Assembly (NCBI GenBank): GCA_023460875.1
Contig: JAEWOQ010000611.1
Coordinates: 1-20,764, forward strand
Reading direction: 5' to 3'
Origin: Pseudomonadota bacterium
GTDB taxonomy: Bacteria; Myxococcota_A; Polyangia; Polyangiales; Polyangiaceae
DNA length: 20,764 nt
Shown here: in pieces, positions 15,501-20,764 of the stretch
Layout: each line of letters begins with the position of its first letter
Position numbering within the stretch: position 1 is the stretch's first letter
Position numbers and translations under genes: made by a program
The notes under the pieces: model-generated
Database searches by the model: none
The model's input: only the letters and a program-made list of their open reading frames with translations
What the model was told of the DNA's origin: nothing

Positions 15501-16450
15501 CCCGTCGTGGACTCTGCCAGGCGCGAGCCGTTTGCCCGCTCCCGCTCGAAGCGCTCGATGAGCGAGCGTCGCCATCCCAAGAGGCCGAACGCTCCGAGGG
15601 TCATCGGCACGATGAAGATGCCCCAGGCCACCAAAGGTGCGCGTGGATCGAAGATCGCGCCCAAGGTGGCGAGGGTGAGCAAAAACAGGTGGGTGCCGAG
15701 GCCGTTGAAGGTCCAGAGCCGCATGTAGAGGCGGAAGATCGAGCGGTACAGGCGCCGGTCGTCGTCGCTGTGGGCGCGCCGCTCGTCCGCCCGCGCTCCC
15801 GTCGACTTCCTCTGATTGATGGTGAAGGAGATGAAGCTCTTGGCCATGAGCGCGGAGAGCCGCCGGCCTGCCGCGCGGTGCTCCTGGTACTCCTGCTCGA
15901 TGGCCTCGATGCTTGGATAGGCCTCCGCGCCCTTCTCCTCGGGCTGTGTATTCAGAAGATACAGGTTCTTGACGTGGTCGTAGTGGTGAGCATGCCACTT
16001 GAGGGCGTATCCGGCGGCCCAGCCGGCGCAGAACGGCAACCAGAACCCGACCTCGTGACGCACCATGTAAACCAGATGCGCCACGAAGATCGATGTGCTC
16101 GAGACGACGTCCACCCAGCCGTCGAGGGCGCGCCCTGCGAAGGTGCTGGTACCCCGGAGGCGCGCCAGTTGCCCATCGCTGCAATCGAGTACGATCGATC
16201 CGAAGAAGAGGGCAGCGCCGAGGATCAGCTGCCAGGGCGGGCCGGCCGTGGCGATCACCGTCCCCGCGAGGAGTGCCATGACCCCCGACGAGAAGGTGAC
16301 TTGATCTGGTTGAACGTTGGTGCGCACCAACAGGCGAACGACCACGTTGGCCGCCCGGCGATGCACATAGAAGTCGATGAGCTCTTCGACGTCGCGGGCC
16401 TTGAACGTGGCGCTGCTCCGGGGCTGGCTGGGGAGAGCCTGGGCGGTCAT
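15497..16450 (-). CDS. CDP-alcohol phosphatidyltransferase family membrane enzyme
   Basis: An integral membrane enzyme that transfers a phosphatidyl (or similar) group from a CDP-linked donor to an alcohol. The full family signature D-x2-D-G-x2-A-R-x8-G-x3-D-x3-D is present: D89, D92, G93, A96, R97, G106, D110 and D114. It is preceded by LVRTNVQPDQVTFSSG, the usual N-terminal amphipathic region and first helix. The 317 residues are longer than the roughly 200 of PgsA or PssA. The extra length is a charged, probably cytoplasmic segment (about 155-245) between helices, after which two or three helices follow (GTHLFLLTLATLGAIF, FIVPMTLGAFGLLGW). ATG 16450 was chosen; it lacks a good ribosome site. 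The acceptor alcohol cannot be deduced. It is coupled to the barrel gene downstream. Confidence 0.88.
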   Translation of the reverse strand: MTAQALPSQPRSSATFKARDVEELIDFYVHRRAANVVVRLLVRTNVQPDQVTFSSGVMALLAGTVIATAGPPWQLILGAALFFGSIVLDCSDGQLARLRGTSTFAGRALDGWVDVVSSTSIFVAHLVYMVRHEVGFWLPFCAGWAAGYALKWHAHHYDHVKNLYLLNTQPEEKGAEAYPSIEAIEQEYQEHRAAGRRLSALMAKSFISFTINQRKSTGARADERRAHSDDDRRLYRSIFRLYMRLWTFNGLGTHLFLLTLATLGAIFDPRAPLVAWGIFIVPMTLGAFGLLGWRRSLIERFERERANGSRLAESTTG

Positions 16451-16480
16451 GGCACGCAGCCCAATAGCACAGGTGGACGA

Positions 16481-16513
16481 GCGAACCCCCTGCGGGAGGA
16501 CAGGTCTGTTCGC
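16481..16513 (-). terminator. Possible hairpin after the lipoprotein gene
   Basis: Between the lipoprotein stop and the phosphatidyltransferase start, GCGAAC/GTTCGC (16481-16486, 16508-16513) enclose CCTG/CAGG (16489-16492, 16501-16504). This is a two-step stem-loop without a T tract. It may be a weak terminator or an RNA structure affecting the next gene; it is low confidence because short GC stems are common at this composition. Confidence 0.25.
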
Positions 16514-16516
16514 CTC

Positions 16517-18229
16517 TCAGCGGGCCCGCGCAAACCACACCCCCGCGCGCTCCCCAGCGGGGACGGCGTACAGCAGGCCCGCGGAGGGCCAAGGGAGCTC
16601 GCGGTACTCGGAGACCTCCTCCGAGACGCGGACGTTCAGCTCCGACTGCAGGAGCCAGGCGCGCAAGGTGGCCGTCCGTCCGCTGCCGTCGTGGGCCAGA
16701 TAAGCCAAAGCCGAGGGATCCTCCAAGAAACGGAGCGTGTTCGGCAAGGCTCGCTCCCCGATGGGTCGCCCCTTGCCGCCCGCCACGAGGTAGGCGATCC
16801 CTCCTTCGGGCCCGTGATCTCCGACGAACGCGAAACCGGCGCCTCCGGCGTCGGCCACTTGGTTCTGGATCGGTACGCCGGAGGCGAGCTCCACGTGGTC
16901 GAAGGTTCCGTCGCTCGTGCGGGAGAAGCGTGCCAGCTTGCCGACCGCCCCGTCGAAGTCGATGAGGACCCCGCGCTCGGAGCCGACGTCGCCTCCCGGC
17001 AGCTGAGCGACCCCCTCCGCGACCGGGTCGAGCCCCTCGAAGGCGCTGCGCCCCTCTCGCGTGGTGTACCGCGGGGCCATCAGGGTGCCGCTGGAGCCGT
17101 CCCAGTCCGTGTAGATCTGCGCGCGGTGCACTCGACCATTGGGCAGGACGCTCCTGTCGGCGTCCTGTCGTTCATCCGGGTCGTAGCCGAGGCGCTCGGC
17201 GAGGCGGAGCTCACCCGTGGGCTCGCTGCCGCTCGTCGGGTTCACCTGATAGAGAACGAAGCTGTCCTTCCCTTGCCAATTGAGGATCACCTCCGCAGGG
17301 GCCATCACGTGGCGCGCGATGTCGACGGTCACGCGGTCCTCGTCCCGCTCGAGCAGGTGACCGGGGATGGAGAGCTGGAGGCGCCTCTCGGCGCAGGGCG
17401 CGTAATAGGCGAGGACCTGATTGCCCAGGGCGACCGCGTGACACCCGTCCTCGTCGATGAGCTCCTTCGTGCCATCGGCGACGCTCACGAAGTGCAGTCC
17501 CTCTTCGTCGCGGATCACGCCGCTGTGCTCGGCCCACCCGAGCACGGCGAGCTCCGTGATCCCTGGCCAGCGCCCCAGCTCCTCCAGTGAGGAGTCATAG
17601 GCGACGACCTCGCTGGCGCCTTCCACGTCGCGCAACAACCAGAGCCGGTCGCCCTCTGAGCTCCCGGAGCGCACGTGGGTGGCGATCTCCTCCAGCGCGG
17701 GTCGCGTGGCGTCGACGAGGAGCAAGCGCCCATCGCGGGTGAGCATGAGCAAGCCGCGCGGCGCGGAGCGGGGGAAGGGTACGGACGGGAGGGCGCTCGC
17801 GGCGACGGGCTCGAGACGGCTCTCGCAGTCGAAGCCGACGAACTCCACCGCGTCGGAGCCCTCCGGGCCTTCCTCCCGCTGCACGGCGATGAGCCCTGGG
17901 AGCGCTACGTCGACGCGGCTCGACACGCGCTGGAAATCCTTGGCACCGACGACGTCGCACTGGCCGTTCCCCGCGAAGGAGATCACGGAGACGGTGGGGG
18001 CGTCGAGATCATGTCGGTGGGCGACGATCCAACCGCCAGACTCCAGGGAACCGTCGAGCTCGAGGCGACTGTAGTGTCCGGAGACCAGCTGGCGCCCCGG
18101 AATGTCGAGGAGCTCGGTGTCTGGGTTGAGGAGGGAACCGCCGAGGTCACCGAGGTTCTGCTGCAGATCGCAGGCCGTCGTGCAGATCCCCCAGAGAGCG
18201 GCGCAAGCGAGGAGTCGGTGGGAGCTCAT
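16517..18229 (-). CDS. Large exported protein, probable lipoprotein, function unknown
   Basis: A 570-residue protein I do not recognise. The N-terminus MSSHRLLACAALWGICTTAC is a signal peptide ending in a lipobox-like TTAC, with Cys20 the likely lipid-modified residue followed by Asp; the -3 position is Thr rather than Leu, so the lipobox is imperfect. The mature part is acidic, almost free of hydrophobic helices, and has repeated short strand-turn units with DG and GG turns (LLMLTRDGRLLLVDA, LWLLRDVEGASEVVAYD, GLHFVSVADGTKELI, VLIDFDGAVGKLARFS, FAFVGDHGPEGGIAYLV). This suggests a beta-propeller-like fold, an inference from pattern. Several Cys occur (QCDV, DCES, GCHA, PCAE) and could pair in the periplasm. 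A TATACT lies 7 nt before the ATG. Similar orphan propeller-like lipoproteins are common in myxobacteria. Confidence 0.75.
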   Translation of the reverse strand: MSSHRLLACAALWGICTTACDLQQNLGDLGGSLLNPDTELLDIPGRQLVSGHYSRLELDGSLESGGWIVAHRHDLDAPTVSVISFAGNGQCDVVGAKDFQRVSSRVDVALPGLIAVQREEGPEGSDAVEFVGFDCESRLEPVAASALPSVPFPRSAPRGLLMLTRDGRLLLVDATRPALEEIATHVRSGSSEGDRLWLLRDVEGASEVVAYDSSLEELGRWPGITELAVLGWAEHSGVIRDEEGLHFVSVADGTKELIDEDGCHAVALGNQVLAYYAPCAERRLQLSIPGHLLERDEDRVTVDIARHVMAPAEVILNWQGKDSFVLYQVNPTSGSEPTGELRLAERLGYDPDERQDADRSVLPNGRVHRAQIYTDWDGSSGTLMAPRYTTREGRSAFEGLDPVAEGVAQLPGGDVGSERGVLIDFDGAVGKLARFSRTSDGTFDHVELASGVPIQNQVADAGGAGFAFVGDHGPEGGIAYLVAGGKGRPIGERALPNTLRFLEDPSALAYLAHDGSGRTATLRAWLLQSELNVRVSEEVSEYRELPWPSAGLLYAVPAGERAGVWFARAR

Positions 18230-18242
18230 CGCCGCGAGTATA
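18230..18242 (-). promoter_or_regulatory. Possible -10 element for a leaderless transcript of the lipoprotein gene
   Basis: On the - strand TATACT (18237-18242, 5 of 6 matches to TATAAT) ends 7 nt before ATG 18229, so transcription would begin about at the start codon. No ribosome site is present. No -35 match was found at 16-18 nt upstream, so this is weak evidence. AT-rich hexamers are rare in this DNA. Confidence 0.3.
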
Positions 18243-18417
18243 CAGCGGGACCCCGTGAGCGGGAGCAGCGCCGGCGCGCTACCCCGGCTAGAGCACCGAC
18301 GGGCTCGTCCAAGCCGGCATTCTGCTCACGAAACTGCGGTAGCCACCTTCTCAGGGGGGCGGTCCGGTCTTCGATGGTCGTCGCCGGAACCAGCTGTCAG
18401 CCGTCCGGCTGCGCTCG

Positions 18418-19464
18418 TCACAACTTGTAAACGGCATCGAAAGGATCGATGACGACGTAGAGGATTTTGTTGAGCGTCCCGACGGGTCTGCCCGTCGACG
18501 GGTTCTCCAAGGCCTTCTTCACCTGCCAGCGCAGCTCCCCGAACACGGTGCCAGCCACGGGTGTGATCCAGAGATCTTGCCAGCTCGCCTGCTCGTAGGC
18601 GCTCTCGATCAGGAACTCGAACGCGGTGCTCAGCGCCACGGAGTACGCGGTGCTCTGCCACCAGTTCAGACCGCGGTTTCGACCGATCAGGTAGTACTCC
18701 GAGCCCGCCAGGGGGTGGGCGACGTAGTTGAAGAGGAAGCGGTCGTTGTCGACGCGCGGACCGACCGTGAGGTTCTTCTTGAGCCCGTTGAAGCGGGGCT
18801 CACCCCAGCCGGTGACGTCGCTGGGCAGGAAGGTGAACCCGATGACCATGACCACGTCGAACGCCAACACCGTTGCGGTCACACCCCAGAGGTTCGCGTT
18901 CCAGCGCGCCCAGCCGGAGCGGTCGTCGATTACGAGAGCTTGCAGAGAGGACGTGGAGCTCGACCCGAGGGGAGCTGGGGGTGGAACGTATCCGTCCAGA
19001 GGGGAGAGGGGGCTGAGGTGGGGCCCAGGCGGCGCGTCCCAGGACGCGTTCGCGTCCCAGGGGCGCGCACCTTGCGGGGGTGGCCCCCGTGGCGAGTCCG
19101 TTTCCTGGGGAAGCCACGAGGGATGGAGCGTCGCCGAAGGCACAGCGACGGCTCTTGCGCTCGGGGTGGGAGCGAGCGGGTCGTTCAGCGCGAAGCGCGG
19201 TACCGGCGTGGGGGGGACGCTCGTCATTGAGCCCCCCAGGCCCTGCTCCTCCAGACCCTGCTCCTCCAGACCCTGGCCGGGGGCGGTCGGTGTCCCGGTC
19301 GATGTCCCGATCGGTGGGATGGCCGAATACTCTGCGCCCTCTGGACGGAGCCCGAGGGCCGGGAGCTCGACGGGATCTCCCCAGGCGGGGAGCGTCCAAG
19401 TGCAAGCCGCCAGCAAACAGGCCGCCAGCGGGCGAGGAGGCTCTGGACGTCGGACCCACGGCAT
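18418..19464 (-). CDS. DUF3943-like envelope protein with Pro-rich N-terminal region
   Basis: A 348-residue protein whose C-terminal half (about 175-348) resembles the DUF3943 family: FNYVAHPLAGSEYYLIGR, GLNWWQSTAYSVALSTAFEF, SWQDLWITPVAGTVFGELRW. The N-terminus from ATG 19464 is a signal sequence (RRPEPPRPLAACLLAAC) with both a lipobox-like LAAC and a possible Sec cleavage at AWG-DP, so lipoprotein or secreted form cannot be decided. Between them lies a Pro/Ala/Ser-rich linker of about 140 residues with tandem GLEEQ units. A hydrophobic segment (WGVTATVLAFDVVMVIGFTF) precedes the conserved part. Longer starts (19509, 19602) were rejected because the extra codons have low G+C at third positions. 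Function is unknown. It is divergent from the Hsp70-like gene, with 150 nt between. Confidence 0.72.
   Translation of the reverse strand: MPWVRRPEPPRPLAACLLAACTWTLPAWGDPVELPALGLRPEGAEYSAIPPIGTSTGTPTAPGQGLEEQGLEEQGLGGSMTSVPPTPVPRFALNDPLAPTPSARAVAVPSATLHPSWLPQETDSPRGPPPQGARPWDANASWDAPPGPHLSPLSPLDGYVPPPAPLGSSSTSSLQALVIDDRSGWARWNANLWGVTATVLAFDVVMVIGFTFLPSDVTGWGEPRFNGLKKNLTVGPRVDNDRFLFNYVAHPLAGSEYYLIGRNRGLNWWQSTAYSVALSTAFEFLIESAYEQASWQDLWITPVAGTVFGELRWQVKKALENPSTGRPVGTLNKILYVVIDPFDAVYKL
19241..19270. repeat. Two tandem copies of a 15-bp unit in the DUF3943-like gene
   Basis: CCCTGCTCCTCCAGA is repeated exactly at 19241-19255 and 19256-19270, with a third partial copy starting CCCTGG. It encodes the GLEEQGLEEQGL stretch in the disordered linker, in frame. 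It has the same unit length as the repeat at 15351-15380. Confidence 0.85.
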
Positions 19465-19614
19465 GGCTCGTGGTCGCGATAACCTCAAACGCACCGCGGT
19501 CGCAACCATCCCAGGTGGGGTGCCCGGTGTTCCGGTTACACTGCAACGGCCAGCGCTGCACCCGTCCAGAAGAATGACGCGCATCGGTCGACGGCCTACC
19601 ATCGCCTCGGGGTC
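19465..19614. promoter_or_regulatory. Divergent promoter region between DUF3943-like and Hsp70-like genes
   Basis: A 150-nt gap between divergent genes must carry both start signals unless transcription enters from elsewhere. On the - strand, TTGCGA (19500-19505) and TATCGC (19476-19481) are 18 nt apart and end 11 nt before ATG 19464. On the + strand, TACACT (19537-19542) is a possible -10 with no matching -35. All are weak matches to the housekeeping consensus. No heat-shock CIRCE-type repeat was seen before the Hsp70-like gene. Confidence 0.35.
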
Positions 19615-20764
19615 ATGCGTTTAGGCATCGATTTCGGCACGACTCGCACCGTGGTGGCAGCCGTGCACCGCGGACGTTACCCGGTGGTGAGCTTCGAATC
19701 CCCGGAGGGGTTCTCGGACTACCTCCCCGGCATGGCGAGCTTGCATCCAGAGGGCATCCGCTTTGGGGCGGAGGCCTCCCGAGATCCATCCGTCCCGCTC
19801 CTGCGCTCCGTGAAGGCCGCCATCACTGGGGTGGCGCCCGATGAGCCTGTGCGAGGCTGGCCGGCCGTCGACGTGTCCGCGCTGCAGCTGACCACGGAGT
19901 ATCTGCGCTTCGTTCGTCAGATGTTGGTCGAGCGAAGCAACCTCGACGTGTCCCCACTCGATCCCCTCGAGGTCATGGTGGCCGTGCCAGCGAACGCCAG
20001 CACCCGCCAGCGCTACCTCACCATCGAAGCGTTCCAGCGCGCCGGGTTCCAGGTCCTCGGCCTCCTCAACGAGCCTACGGCGGCGGCGATCGAGTACGCG
20101 AAGAACTCCCTGGGGGTGCTCAGTCGGCGGAGCCCCAAGCGCTACGTGGTCGTCTACGACATGGGCGGTGGGACCTTCGACACCGCGGCCGTGTCCCTCG
20201 TCGACAAGCGCTTCGAGCTCCTGGCGTCGGAGGGGATCGCCCGTCTGGGGGGCAACGACTTCGACGCGCTGATCGCTGAGCTCACCTTGGAGGCCGCCGG
20301 AGGCGCGCGCAGTGATCTCTCCGACAATGCGTGGGCCCACCTGCTCGAGCGCTGCCGCCTGGCCAAGGAGACCCTCACCCCGGCCTCTCGAAAGCTCTTC
20401 GTCGACGTGGCCGATCTGCTGCCCTGCGGCTCCGTGGTGATCGAGGCGGCCCGGCTCTACGATGTCGCCACGCCGCTCGTCGAGCAGACCATCGAGCTCA
20501 TGCACCGCCTGTTCGGGGAGCTGGTTCATCACGGCGTCGATCCCGGCAACTCTCGCGAGCTCGGGGCCGTCTACCTCGTCGGTGGCAGCGTCCAGTTCCC
20601 GGCGGTGACTCGCTTGTTGAAGCAGCGCTTCAAGCGGAAGTTGCTCCTGGCACCCCAGCCGCACGCGGCCACCGCCGTGGGGCTCGCGATCGCTGCGGAC
20701 GCGGACGCGGGCGTGTACGTGCGCGAGGCCCCGACGCGCCACTTCGGCGTCTGGCGAGAGGCCG
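19615..20764 (+). CDS. Hsp70/DnaK-like ATPase, partial (C-terminus beyond window)
   Basis: The nucleotide-binding domain of an Hsp70-family protein, read from ATG 19615 through 383 codons without a stop to the window end. Motifs in order: phosphate-1 GIDFGTTRT (4-12), catalytic Lys67 in LLRSVKAAI (equivalent to DnaK Lys70), VAVPANASTRQR, connect-1 LNEPTAAAIEYA, phosphate-2 DMGGGTFDT, and adenosine loop VYLVGGSVQFPAVTRL. The ATPase residues look intact, so it should bind ATP. The sequence is clearly diverged from housekeeping DnaK, and dnaJ and grpE are not seen nearby in the window. The substrate-binding part, if any, lies outside. The only other start nearby, ATG 19574, is out of frame. It is probably a specialised Hsp70 paralogue; no partner can be assigned. 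Confidence 0.9.
   Translation, partial: MRLGIDFGTTRTVVAAVHRGRYPVVSFESPEGFSDYLPGMASLHPEGIRFGAEASRDPSVPLLRSVKAAITGVAPDEPVRGWPAVDVSALQLTTEYLRFVRQMLVERSNLDVSPLDPLEVMVAVPANASTRQRYLTIEAFQRAGFQVLGLLNEPTAAAIEYAKNSLGVLSRRSPKRYVVVYDMGGGTFDTAAVSLVDKRFELLASEGIARLGGNDFDALIAELTLEAAGGARSDLSDNAWAHLLERCRLAKETLTPASRKLFVDVADLLPCGSVVIEAARLYDVATPLVEQTIELMHRLFGELVHHGVDPGNSRELGAVYLVGGSVQFPAVTRLLKQRFKRKLLLAPQPHAATAVGLAIAADADAGVYVREAPTRHFGVWREA

Noticed and set aside
15501..16592. N-terminal extension of the barrel protein
   Set aside because: The frame continues upstream only as a shadow of the phosphatidyltransferase gene; a clean signal peptide starts at ATG 15500.
15689..17590. A 633-codon open frame on the + strand
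   Set aside because: It spans the phosphatidyltransferase and lipoprotein genes in antisense, crossing their intergenic gap. No signal, domain or ribosome site supports it.
18398..18411. CAGCCG/CGGCTG inverted repeat after the DUF3943-like gene
   Set aside because: The loop is only 2 bases and no T tract follows on the - strand.
19685..19707. tRNA T-arm-like sequence (TTCGAATCCCC)
   Set aside because: It lies in the Hsp70-like coding sequence (residues around SFESPEG) and no acceptor, D or anticodon arms can be built around it.
1..20764. CRISPR array, insertion sequence, prophage or integron features
   Set aside because: No regularly spaced repeats, transposase or integrase motifs, or terminal inverted repeats with target duplications were seen on either strand.

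Overview
The window is high-GC bacterial DNA (roughly 70% G+C by eye) with very strong codon-position bias. The gene order (murF-mraY-murD-ftsW-murG-murC-ftsQ-ftsA-ftsZ), a Hanks-type Ser/Thr kinase, a SpoIIE-type phosphatase and several large envelope proteins without clear homologues suggest a myxobacterium-like member of the Myxococcota (former Deltaproteobacteria). That placement is an inference from gene content and style; there is no rRNA or other phylogenetic marker here to prove it.

Region 1 (1-10242, + strand) is the distal part of the division and cell wall (dcw) cluster: the 3' end of murF, then mraY, murD, ftsW, murG, murC, ftsQ, ftsA and ftsZ. From murF to ftsQ the genes are joined by 4-base stop/start overlaps or a 2-base gap, as expected for one translationally coupled operon. 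Spacers appear only before ftsA (184 nt) and ftsZ (140 nt). murB and ddl, often found between murC and ftsQ, are absent here. The products build lipid II (MurF, MurD and MurC in the cytoplasm, MraY and MurG at the membrane), polymerise it at the septum (FtsW) and assemble the division machine (FtsQ, FtsA, FtsZ).

Region 2 (10261-13425, - strand, convergent with ftsZ) is a signalling module: a single-domain STAS protein, then a receiver + PP2C phosphatase + HATPase protein, then a soluble Hanks-type kinase. The first two match the plan of HsbA/HsbR and CrsA/CrsR partner-switching pairs, in which one response regulator carries both the kinase and the phosphatase acting on the STAS protein.

Region 3 (13585-19464, - strand) has a short-chain dehydrogenase, a small predicted outer-membrane barrel overlapping a CDP-alcohol phosphatidyltransferase, a large unrecognised probable lipoprotein and a DUF3943-like envelope protein. 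The theme is envelope and lipid, with no pathway I can name.

Region 4 (19615-end, + strand) is a divergently transcribed Hsp70/DnaK-like ATPase cut by the window end.

The strongest non-coding signal is a 17-bp perfect hairpin followed by a T-rich stretch inside the 3' part of murF (76-128). No tRNA, rRNA, CRISPR array, insertion sequence or prophage gene was found. No gene-free stretch exceeds 300 bases.
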